From the NCBI GenBank assembly GCA_947165555.1, contig CAMVAR010000021.1, forward strand, positions 1 through 8,786: 8,786 bases of DNA, read 5' to 3'. The DNA is from an uncultured Pseudomonadota bacterium (GTDB lineage: Bacteria; Pseudomonadota; Alphaproteobacteria; Rs-D84). Positions 1-4,940 of the stretch are shown one piece after another. The notes below the pieces were generated by a model. The model ran no database searches. It was not told where the DNA came from and worked only from the letters and a program-made list of their open reading frames with translations. The translations under genes and the position numbers were made by a program. Each line of letters starts with the position of its first letter. Position 1 is the stretch's first letter.

Positions 1-99
1 CTTTGCCGCAGGTTTTGCAGCCGGTTTTTTCGCCGCCGGTTTCGCCGCCGGTTTCGCAGCAGTTTTCTTTGCCGCAGATTTCAAGAATGTGAATGCCAT
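1..99 (-). CDS. Histone H1-like Lys/Ala/Pro-repeat protein, N-terminal part (runs off window)
   Basis: Not recognised as a named gene. The 33 visible codons start with MAFTFLKS and then become repeats of AAK, AAKP and AAKK, the pattern of bacterial histone H1-like or AlgP-like basic tails that bind and compact DNA. The ATG at 99 is preceded by a strong Shine-Dalgarno, AGGAG at 106-110, with six bases between. The reading frame is open to base 1, so the C-terminal part is missing. It lies downstream of the hydrolase, holin-like and scaffold-like genes on the same strand, but about 118 bp separate it from the last of these, so it may have its own promoter. The 5' leader holds a perfect inverted repeat (128-147). 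The DNA-binding role is inferred from composition alone; a low-complexity linker in another protein is the alternative. Confidence 0.75.
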   Translation of the reverse strand, partial: MAFTFLKSAAKKTAAKPAAKPAAKKPAAKPAAK

Positions 100-127
100 T
101 CTTCTCTCCTTTTACATTTTTTTGGAT

Positions 128-147
128 AGAACAAATTTTTTTGTTCT
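128..147. repeat. Perfect inverted repeat in the leader of the histone-like gene
   Basis: AGAACAAA at 128-135 and TTTGTTCT at 140-147 form an 8-bp perfect inverted repeat around a 4-T centre, about 30-50 bp upstream of the ATG at 99. It could be an operator or an mRNA hairpin. It is AT-rich and in an AT-rich gap, so chance is possible. Confidence 0.4.
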
Positions 148-203
148 TGATTACATTTTATATTAAACAAAAAAATTAGTAAAGAAGAAAAGTGAATTTT
201 TAC

Positions 204-230
204 AAAAAAATTATATATTATGAATATAAT
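204..230 (-). terminator. Weak AT-only hairpin at the end of the scaffold-like gene
   Basis: ATTATAT at 210-216 and ATATAAT at 224-230 are perfectly complementary around a 7-nt loop. On the minus strand the stem is followed by a U run. The stem overlaps the last codons and stop of the scaffold-like gene. There is a T run on the other side too, so it could act in both directions. With only A-T pairs it would be a weak terminator at best. Confidence 0.3.
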
Positions 231-874
231 TTTTTAAATCCGTTTTCAATTTTGCGAATATATTCCGCATCGTGGTCGCGCCAATATTTTGGATTACGCA
301 TCATGCGACGCAATTGTTCATCCGACAAATTTTCGTTCGTATCACCATCGATTTCAACATGTGGTTCCATTGATTGCATCATCTTATATATGCCTTGGAT
401 TCCCTGGGGTGTGGTGCACATAGCATCAAACGCATCGGTCGGCAAAAAACGTGATCCAAATTCATTTATTGCAATAAACGCATCGCGCATTTTTTCATCA
501 GATCCGAAAAACTTTTTCAATTCAGAAATTGCGTTCGCATTTTTTTGTTGGGCAAAAATTTCAGAAATAATTGGTGATAAAAATTCCTGGGCAATGCTAT
601 AAATTTTTTCAACCTGGGCATTTGTTAAACCAATTTTGTAAAATTCTTGTCGCACATTTTCATCATCAAACAATTCATTGTGTGGATAATCATTTGGTGT
701 ATCGGGCACACCAATTGCGCGATTAAACCGTGCGCGACACGCGTCATCAGAATTTTCATCAGGTATCGTTATCATTGAACCTATTTTCTTTTCCAATTCT
801 GTATATGATTTAATTAATGCGTCTGAGTTTAATGTTCCATCTTGGTTTAAAAATTTTTCCGGGATGTTTTCCAT
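218..874 (-). CDS. Phage scaffold/capsid-assembly-like protein
   Basis: 218-residue soluble acidic protein with no signal peptide or membrane segment. The N-terminus (IPEKFLNQDGTLNSDALIKSY then TELEKK) and the region around GVPDTPNDYP (residues 54-63) resemble phage head scaffolding or capsid-assembly proteins found in alphaproteobacterial prophages. The C-terminus has a conserved-looking block, LRRMMRNPKYWRDHD then IRKIENGFKKLY, like the DPxYWRDxDP...GFxxLY end I recall for that family. This is recall of family pattern, not a search. The start at 874 is preferred over an upstream in-frame ATG at 931 because AAAGGA lies seven bases upstream of 874, and the previous stop ends one base before the ATG, which suggests translational coupling. 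Neighbours upstream are holin-like and hydrolase genes. A phage origin is likely; its present function is unknown. Confidence 0.6.
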   Translation of the reverse strand: MENIPEKFLNQDGTLNSDALIKSYTELEKKIGSMITIPDENSDDACRARFNRAIGVPDTPNDYPHNELFDDENVRQEFYKIGLTNAQVEKIYSIAQEFLSPIISEIFAQQKNANAISELKKFFGSDEKMRDAFIAINEFGSRFLPTDAFDAMCTTPQGIQGIYKMMQSMEPHVEIDGDTNENLSDEQLRRMMRNPKYWRDHDAEYIRKIENGFKKLYS

Positions 875-875
875 T

Positions 876-1064
876 TTATTTTCCTTTGTTTTGTTTTGAT
901 TTGTGCAAAATATAAACACCGCCAACCGCAATCAGCGCCTGGATTGTGGCGATTAAATCAGAATCACCAACCAAATATGGACATATCGCAGATATTACAC
1001 CAACCAATGTCATGATTTGATTTCTGCGATTCGAAAAAAATCCACCACTTAGTAATTTACTCAT
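876..1064 (-). CDS. Holin-like small membrane protein
   Basis: 62 residues. After a short N-terminal stretch with SNRRNQ there is one hydrophobic segment at about residues 17-33 (IMTLVGVISAICPYLVG), a short turn with GDSD, and a second at about 37-54 (LIATIQALIAVGGVYILH). The C-terminal tail is basic (KSKQNKGK). Two short membrane helices with a charged tail, directly after a cell wall hydrolase, is the usual form and context of a phage class II holin, which permeabilises the inner membrane so the hydrolase can reach the peptidoglycan. The ATG at 1064 has AGGTG five bases upstream. The stop is one base from the next start. No sequence family is recognised, so the holin call rests on topology and neighbours. 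Confidence 0.55.
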   Translation of the reverse strand: MSKLLSGGFFSNRRNQIMTLVGVISAICPYLVGDSDLIATIQALIAVGGVYILHKSKQNKGK

Positions 1065-1079
1065 AACAACACCTGTTGA

Positions 1080-1490
1080 TTATTTGTAAAATAAAATTCC
1101 ATCAATGTCGGCAACATAACCACGTGACATCGCCCATTGTGGCATAATGTCTTCGCGATGAAATATAGTTGCATGATTGCATGAATCCGCCAGATTTCCA
1201 CGCAACATCCGTTGCGCGACACGAACACACATTTGAAAGGCGGGGGTTTTCGCATCAACAGATAAATATGCGTGTCGGGTCGATTCGTGGTTTAACGATT
1301 CAAAAATATTCGTGTTAGATATAAAATCGTCTATTGAAATTTTGTTATTGACCGTCGCATTTGCAATCATGGATGTCATGGCTTCGACAACGCGTAATGA
1401 TTTTGCCAATGTTTCCGCGTATACAATACGCGCAACGCGATACGCCATCGTCATTGTCGTATCGTCATTTTTTATTACGTGTAATTCCAT
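1080..1490 (-). CDS. Cell wall hydrolase, SleB/Hydrolase_2 type
   Basis: 136 residues. The N-terminal RIVYAE (residues 21-26) matches the SleB-type core, where this glutamate is the catalytic acid of the lytic transglycosylase fold. The second half has C104-N-H-A-T-I-F-H111, then MPQW (116-119) and an aromatic ILFYK end, the usual spacing of short alphaproteobacterial cell wall hydrolases. It would cleave peptidoglycan glycan strands. There is no signal peptide, so it is predicted cytoplasmic until released, which fits the adjacent holin-like gene. The start at 1490 is chosen over 1544 because a run of six G (1499-1504) sits eight bases upstream and the extra N-terminus would read through the terminator hairpin region. 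Expression is likely controlled by the promoter and tandem terminators upstream. A housekeeping or sporulation-type role is less likely given the neighbours. Confidence 0.75.
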   Translation of the reverse strand: MELHVIKNDDTTMTMAYRVARIVYAETLAKSLRVVEAMTSMIANATVNNKISIDDFISNTNIFESLNHESTRHAYLSVDAKTPAFQMCVRVAQRMLRGNLADSCNHATIFHREDIMPQWAMSRGYVADIDGILFYK

Positions 1491-1516
1491 GTAAAAATCC
1501 CCCCGATGATTAAAAT

Positions 1517-1541
1517 AAAAAAAATTCCACACGATGTGTGG
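1517..1541 (-). terminator. Second of two tandem intrinsic terminators upstream of the hydrolase
   Basis: On the minus strand CCACAC, loop ATC, GTGTGG forms a 6-bp hairpin (1541-1527), followed by AA and eight U (1524-1517). It lies 26 bases before the hydrolase ATG, between that gene and its promoter. It shares the CACAC...GTGTG core and the U8 tail with the first hairpin, so one may be a copy of the other. Confidence 0.65.
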
Positions 1542-1544
1542 CAC

Positions 1545-1570
1545 AAAAAAAATTCACACCCGTGTGTGAA
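1545..1570 (-). terminator. First tandem intrinsic terminator, just after a consensus promoter
   Basis: On the minus strand TTCACAC, loop ACGG, GTGTGAA makes a perfect 7-bp stem (1570-1553) followed directly by eight U (1552-1545). It may end birA transcription. It would also stop transcripts from the promoter at 1597-1625 after about 45 nt. Confidence 0.7.
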
Positions 1571-1596
1571 TACTATCTGTCCTTTTGACGATTTGT

Positions 1597-1625
1597 ATTA
1601 TATCAAATTTTAATAAAAATGTCAA
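1597..1625 (-). promoter_or_regulatory. Perfect consensus sigma-70 promoter before the hydrolase leader
   Basis: The minus strand reads TTGACA (1625-1620), a 17-bp AT-rich spacer, then TATAAT (1602-1597). Both hexamers and the spacing are ideal. The predicted start is near 1590, giving a leader of about 100 nt to the hydrolase ATG at 1490, with two terminator hairpins inside it. The -35 box lies seven bases past the birA stop codon. Confidence 0.8.
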
Positions 1626-1632
1626 GGATTTT

Positions 1633-2319
1633 TTATACGAAAATTTCATCCCCATGAATCAACATGTATTCACTGTCATGACGCACAATTAATGCACCCG
1701 ATTCGTTCAATCCAATAAGTTCGACCGATTCGCCACGATATCGAACAATTTTATTTATTCCAATTGCATATTGTATCCATGCGTCACGCACCAATGAAAA
1801 ATCCGCCGTCATCCATTTATCTATCTGGCGATGCAATTGGTTGAACAAATCGTGCAACCCAACCGATGTATAGTTCATCAATTTTGTTGTTTTATATTCT
1901 GGCACCGTCGGATTTGTTGTAACATTTATTCCAATGCCGACAATTATAAATTTTGATGCATATTCTATTAATACACCGGCAACCTTGGCCCCATCAATTA
2001 AAATATCGTTCGGCCATTTTATTTTTGCGTTAATACCAAATTGCCCCAATGTTTCAACAATCGCCACCGCAATCGCATATGCCATACGCGAATCGCGTTC
2101 GGGCGCATCAAAAATAAAACTAACATACAAATTACCATGATGCGAAACCCATTTACGACGATAGCGTCCCCGCCCTGCATACTGGGCCGCGGCAACAATT
2201 GCCATACGATTGCGCGCCGTACCGTTAATAACCATGTCATGGGCATAATCTTGTGTACTGGAAATTTTGTCAAATGATAAAACCTTATATCCGGCCAAGG
2301 TGAAATAATCCCCCATCAT
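1633..2319 (-). CDS. birA: Biotin-[acetyl-CoA-carboxylase] ligase, monofunctional
   Basis: Activates biotin with ATP to biotinyl-5'-AMP and transfers it to the biotin-carrier lysine of carboxylases such as AccB, in the cytoplasm. Visible hallmarks are SSTQD (20-24), the biotinyl-AMP loop GRGRYRRKW (49-57), HGNLYVS (61-67), KWPNDILIDGAKVAGVLIE (101-119, with the catalytic-site lysine K112) and GIGINV. At 228 residues it lacks the N-terminal DNA-binding domain of E. coli BirA, so it should not repress biotin genes. The ATG at 2319 overlaps the preceding gene by 35 bp and has no good Shine-Dalgarno; ATG at 2316 is equally possible. A TTG at 2298 lies 11 bases after a GGGGG run like those preceding other genes here and would still keep the whole catalytic domain. 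Confidence 0.92.
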   Translation of the reverse strand: MMGDYFTLAGYKVLSFDKISSTQDYAHDMVINGTARNRMAIVAAAQYAGRGRYRRKWVSHHGNLYVSFIFDAPERDSRMAYAIAVAIVETLGQFGINAKIKWPNDILIDGAKVAGVLIEYASKFIIVGIGINVTTNPTVPEYKTTKLMNYTSVGLHDLFNQLHRQIDKWMTADFSLVRDAWIQYAIGINKIVRYRGESVELIGLNESGALIVRHDSEYMLIHGDEIFV

Positions 2320-2704
2320 TTTTTATAAAATCATGCCCGAACCTTTTGCGCAAACCATATATTGCGGTTTCAACCGCATGAGTTTTTGCATCAGGTGCAT
2401 ACCCCAACGCACGGCGCAATTGTAGTATATTCATTGCACCATGTTTATATAACCGGACGATTATTTGTGTATATAAATTCGATAAATGCACACGCCGTCC
2501 AAATACATCGTTTAAAATCCGTGTATCATCACACGCAGATATAATGGCCGATTTAAATTGCATTGGGGTTAATGGCGACAACAAAACCAACGCATCCAAA
2601 TCCACGTCCGCCATAATAACATCATCAACCACCGCGCCGTTTAGTTCGGTAACAATCTGTCGCCAGATTGGGTCGGTGGTAAATATCTTAATTCCGGATA
2701 ACAT
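2285..2704 (-). CDS. Winged-helix (OmpR/PhoB C-terminal-like) DNA-binding protein, unnamed
   Basis: 139 residues. The C-terminal half (about 73-139) reads like the effector domain of an OmpR/PhoB response regulator: LYTQIIVRLYKHGAMNILQL, then LGYAPDAKTHAVETAIYGLR then KRFG, and a final DGGLFHLG resembling the wing GxGYxL. The alternation of TxxVxxxIxxLRKxxG is typical of the recognition helix. The N-terminal half (about 1-70) has no clear phosphoacceptor pattern and may be a degenerate receiver. It probably binds DNA, with unknown target. It overlaps birA by 35 bp and is likely co-transcribed with it. The start at 2704 has no Shine-Dalgarno, and the possible -10 TATACT at 2721-2716 would put the transcript start about five bases from the ATG, so it may be leaderless. 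The function is not established. Confidence 0.7.
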   Translation of the reverse strand: MLSGIKIFTTDPIWRQIVTELNGAVVDDVIMADVDLDALVLLSPLTPMQFKSAIISACDDTRILNDVFGRRVHLSNLYTQIIVRLYKHGAMNILQLRRALGYAPDAKTHAVETAIYGLRKRFGHDFIKNDGGLFHLGRI

Positions 2705-2710
2705 ACCATA

Positions 2711-2730
2711 AGGCTAGTATAAAACAGCCT
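2711..2730 (-). promoter_or_regulatory. Possible -10 box inside an inverted repeat upstream of the winged-helix gene
   Basis: On the minus strand AGGCT and AGCCT (2730-2726 and 2715-2711) flank TATACT (2721-2716). The -10-like hexamer inside a short palindrome could be an operator. The -35 is poor (TTTATT at 17 bp). Low confidence. Confidence 0.3.
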
Positions 2731-2771
2731 ATCTGTCCAATAAAAACTATCACCGCGAACCAATTTTTTGC

Positions 2772-3017
2772 CTAAACATGATTCCGACCGGGTTCATCGA
2801 TAAATTTGGTAAAATCCTGGATTGATGCCCCGGTCGAAGATAAAATCTTGGAAATACTGTTGGTTGACGGCCAACGCGGCTGACCCTCTTTGGTCCAACG
2901 CTTACTGCGATTAAATGTAGTCGGGTCCAAACCACTGCATCGCGCCAATCCGGAACAAGACATTCCGTGTTCTGTGGCAAATTTTTCGATTGCACGCCAT
3001 ACGTCTTCATGTGTCAT
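2772..3017 (-). CDS. Small XRE-type helix-turn-helix regulator, without S24 peptidase domain
   Basis: 81 residues. The sequence VWRAIEKFATEHGMSCSGLA then RCSGLDPTTFNRSKRWT, EGQPRWPSTNSISKIL and SSTGASIQDF matches the DNA-binding half of an alphaproteobacterial XRE regulator family in which I recall a LexA-like S24 peptidase domain at the C-terminus. Here the protein stops after KFIDEPGRNHV, and the 67 bp to the next gene leave no room for the peptidase, so autocleavage control is absent. It should bind DNA through the helix-turn-helix at about residues 20-40; the target is unknown, possibly its own promoter. ATG at 3017 has a run of six G (3027-3032) nine bases upstream, the same unusual leader seen for the hydrolase. 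It may be a natural short form or a truncated repressor. Confidence 0.75.
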   Translation of the reverse strand: MTHEDVWRAIEKFATEHGMSCSGLARCSGLDPTTFNRSKRWTKEGQPRWPSTNSISKILSSTGASIQDFTKFIDEPGRNHV

Positions 3018-3062
3018 GTGTAAAATCCCCCCAAATATTTATTTTATTTTTTGTATATATTT

Positions 3063-3091
3063 ATTTTATTCGTCTTTAACGACGCCGACAA
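3063..3091 (-). promoter_or_regulatory. Probable promoter of the XRE regulator
   Basis: On the minus strand TTGTCG (3091-3086), a 17-bp spacer, then TAAAAT (3068-3063). The predicted start near 3056 gives a leader of about 38 nt. The spacer contains the short inverted repeat CGTC...GACG (3071-3084), a possible autoregulatory operator. Confidence 0.4.
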
Positions 3092-3100
3092 CAAGCACGA

Positions 3101-3112
3101 TTTCCTAGGAAA
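3101..3112. repeat. 12-bp perfect palindrome upstream of the small-RNA promoter
   Basis: TTTCCTAGGAAA is fully self-complementary. It lies about 44 bp upstream of the -35 box of the + strand small-RNA promoter and about 10 bp upstream of the -35 of the divergent XRE promoter. That placement suits a regulator-binding site serving either or both. Confidence 0.4.
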
Positions 3113-3155
3113 ACAGGGATTTTTCAATATCCAAAAAAAATTTTTGACAAAAGGC

Positions 3156-3184
3156 TTGACAAATGTTTTTTATTGTATTATATT
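3156..3184 (+). promoter_or_regulatory. Strong sigma-70 promoter for the small RNA
   Basis: TTGACA (3156-3161), a 17-bp spacer, then TATATT (3179-3184). The -35 is perfect and the -10 has five of six bases. The predicted start is about 3190-3192. A second TTGACA lies 12 bp upstream (3144-3149) as part of a direct repeat TTGACAAAA/TTGACAAAT, but has no matching -10. Confidence 0.75.
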
Positions 3185-3190
3185 TCGATT

Positions 3191-3379
3191 CGTCAAAGGG
3201 ATTAAACCCGATGACCGGATACGAAAGTGTTCGTGTGGCCCAGAGATTCCAGACTCCCTCCTACATTCTCTCTCCTCTGGACTCTGGACCCCAATAAAAG
3301 TTTAGAATGCCCATTTCTTTTTCTCCTTTCCTTCCTTTCGGGGCATTCGGAAATACCGCCGGCAACGGCGGTGTTTTTT
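3191..3379 (+). ncRNA. Candidate small regulatory RNA with pyrimidine-rich loops
   Basis: No known family is recognised with certainty. About 190 nt between a strong promoter and an intrinsic terminator, with no credible ORF. Folding by eye gives five hairpins. H1 pairs GTCA 3192-3195 and GGG 3198-3200 with CCC 3207-3209 and TGAC 3212-3215. H2 pairs ATACGAA 3219-3225 with TTCGTGT 3230-3236. H3 pairs CCAGAG 3240-3245 plus TCCAGA 3248-3253 with TCTGGA 3276-3281 plus CTCTGG 3282-3287, with a 22-nt loop (3254-3275) that is nearly all C and U. H4 pairs GAATGCCC 3305-3312 with GGGCATTC 3341-3348 around a 28-nt loop holding 26 pyrimidines in a row (3314-3339). H5 is the terminator. CU-rich loops can pair with Shine-Dalgarno sequences, as in alphaproteobacterial CcsR/cuckoo and AbcR RNAs. 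It does not look like 6S, tmRNA, SRP or RNase P RNA. Confidence 0.75.
3355..3379 (+). terminator. Intrinsic terminator of the small RNA
   Basis: ACCGCCG (3355-3361), GNRA tetraloop GCAA (3362-3365), CGGCGGT (3366-3372), then G and six T (3374-3379). A perfect 7-bp GC-rich stem. On the minus strand the stem is followed only by ATTT, so it would end the convergent methyltransferase operon weakly if at all. Confidence 0.88.
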
Positions 3380-3390
3380 ACATCAAATAG

Positions 3391-4314
3391 TTATCTATCG
3401 AACACCGCGCCCAATTCCCAATGTTCGGTGCCGACGAATTGGTCAAATGCCACGATATCTGTAATCTTGTATCCGGCACGCGTTAATGTTGTTGCATCAC
3501 GCCGCAGGCTAGCCGGGTTACATGAAATATAAATTATACGTTTTACATCAGATTTTGCCAATTCACGACACTGGGCATCGGCACCGGCGCGCGGCGGGTC
3601 CATTACCACAACATCATATTTATTTAACATTTTTTGTGTCAGCGGCCGTTTAAACAAATCACGATTCGTAAAAGGCCCCATCACATCAAAACCATCCGCA
3701 TCCAATGCGTATGTAAAGTTTCCAATACCACAAAACAAGTCCACAACCCGGCCTGCACCCAATGTGTTTTTCACAACAAATTCGCGCATTGCATCCGCAC
3801 CGGGAATTGTGGGCTGTAAAAACGCGCCCGACGGATAATCAACCAAGACATCCCCAAACTTTATTTGTGGCACAGCCGTTTGGCATACAACCGCCCCATT
3901 CCACGTAACACGACATAATTTTAATTTTTCAACGGCGGCCTTGAATTCGCGTGAATAATATGGAACATTTGATGTGACCGCCAAATCCAAACCGTTTTCA
4001 CACAACGTTATTAACACAGCCCCCGCCCCGTTCCATGGCAATTTTGCAACATCTGGCAATATCGCATTTATTTCCGGGACCATATTCGGACAATTTATTA
4101 CCGGAACGATATTTTTTGTTCCGCGTTGGTAAAATCCAAACACGCCATCGGCAAAGCAAAAATCGGCGCGCCGGCGCGCACCCGGTGATATCCATATTGG
4201 CATACGCGTCAGATTCCAATTTGCAATCAATTCTTGTTTTTTGACGCGATAATCCGACGCCGAAAAATCAAAACTGCATCCACCACAGACCGACAACAAT
4301 GGACATGTTTTCAT
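3391..4314 (-). CDS. RumA/RlmD/TrmA-like RNA (uracil-5-)-methyltransferase, short form
   Basis: Class I SAM-dependent enzyme expected to make 5-methyluridine in rRNA (or tRNA). Iron-sulfur cysteines are visible: C4, C10, C13 (CxxxxxCxxC) and C75. Catalytic-domain motifs follow: FLQP (165-168), SAM motif I DLFCGIGN (192-199), DPPRAGA (239-245), ISCNP with the nucleophile C265, and TEHWE with the general-base glutamate E300. At 307 residues it is far shorter than RlmD (about 430). It lacks an N-terminal TRAM domain, and between motif I and RDLF (218-221) only about 18 residues remain, so the usual acidic SAM-ribose residue and helix are missing. The frame is intact, so this is an in-frame reduction rather than a frameshift. 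It starts 12 bp after the broken barrel gene in the same operon, with AGGGG nine bases upstream. Substrate uridine not determinable. Confidence 0.85.
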   Translation of the reverse strand: MKTCPLLSVCGGCSFDFSASDYRVKKQELIANWNLTRMPIWISPGARRRADFCFADGVFGFYQRGTKNIVPVINCPNMVPEINAILPDVAKLPWNGAGAVLITLCENGLDLAVTSNVPYYSREFKAAVEKLKLCRVTWNGAVVCQTAVPQIKFGDVLVDYPSGAFLQPTIPGADAMREFVVKNTLGAGRVVDLFCGIGNFTYALDADGFDVMGPFTNRDLFKRPLTQKMLNKYDVVVMDPPRAGADAQCRELAKSDVKRIIYISCNPASLRRDATTLTRAGYKITDIVAFDQFVGTEHWELGAVFDR

Positions 4315-4326
4315 TACCGGATACCC

Positions 4327-4918
4327 CTAGAAATTTATCCGGGCGCCAACACGCACCTGGTGTGACATTATTCGTAAATTTGGTGCAATATCGACATCTG
4401 GATTAAAATTATACACATAACGATATCCAACATCCAACCCAATACGCGGGATAAATTCCAATCCAACACCGGCCATGGCCGCCAACGCGCCAACCATGTC
4501 TTTGCCGACATCAATACCATCACCCGATAACCACGACAGCCCAAGCCCAACACCAACGTACGGAACAATTGTTTGATTATATACCCGGCGATAGCGGTGC
4601 CCCACACGACCATCAACAATCGCATTGATAAACACACTGTTGGTGCCAATCGAAAACGCATCCCATTTGGCGTCAGAATTCACATAGTTCATTTCCATAC
4701 GAAATGTATCCGCCAATGATAACACTTTCCGCAACCGCGGATTGACGCATTGCCAAATCTAACATTGCCCCCACATAAAAGCGATACTTATTTGAAATAC
4801 GTTCAATACCATCGACCGTATCGGTTGGTGCCCCGGTTTTTTGCACCCGATAAATCACCGCCGCCCCAGATGTCATCGGTAATACACACAACAACAATAA
4901 CAACAATAATTTTCTCAT
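4327..4918 (-). pseudogene. Outer-membrane beta-barrel protein, broken by one frameshift
   Basis: Begins at ATG 4918 with a clear signal peptide (MRKLLLLLLLCVLPMTSGAA) and GGGGG six bases upstream (4925-4929). The frame continues through YRFYVGAMLDLAMRQS and stops at 4673. A second frame, opening after a stop near 4760, continues the same barrel: DTFRMEMNY, FSIGTNSVFINAIVD, IVPYVGVGLGLSW, LDVGYRYVYNF and a final HQVRVGARINF with the terminal phenylalanine recognised by the BAM machinery. Joining the two frames near the GGCGGA at about 4697-4702 (one base fewer) would restore a protein of about 196 residues. It may be a decayed gene, a sequencing error, or rarely a frameshift site; there is no long homopolymer at the join. 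Related to the intact barrel gene just upstream. Confidence 0.75.
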
Positions 4919-4940
4919 TCAAATCCCCCATTATACAATG

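Noticed and set aside
1..99. DNA tandem repeat or CRISPR-like array
   Set aside because: The repetition is explained by AAK/AAKP codons in one frame with a good ribosome site; units are short and there are no spacers.
192..602. Open frame on the + strand opposite the scaffold-like gene
   Set aside because: Shadow of the minus-strand gene; no ribosome site, and its start lies in the AT-only hairpin region.
1517..1570. Paired operator for a repressor instead of terminators
   Set aside because: Both palindromes share CACAC...GTGTG, so an operator remains possible, but both carry a U8 tail on the same strand only, which favours terminators.
3191..3379. 6S RNA, tmRNA piece, SRP RNA or RNase P RNA
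   Set aside because: No long bulged rod with pairing ends, no tag ORF or CCA end, no SRP GNAR/GGAA core and no RNase P conserved core; the layout is independent hairpins with CU loops.
3353..3380. Strong terminator for the methyltransferase operon on the minus strand
   Set aside because: On that strand the stem is followed only by ATTTCC; the T run is on the + strand side.
3051..3532. Two + strand open frames across the small-RNA region
   Set aside because: They run through the promoter, hairpins and terminator and into the antisense of the methyltransferase; no ribosome site and low-complexity translation.
4673..4918. Reading this as a separate 81-residue protein
   Set aside because: It holds the signal peptide and first strand of the barrel whose remainder continues in the overlapping frame to 4327; one broken gene explains both.
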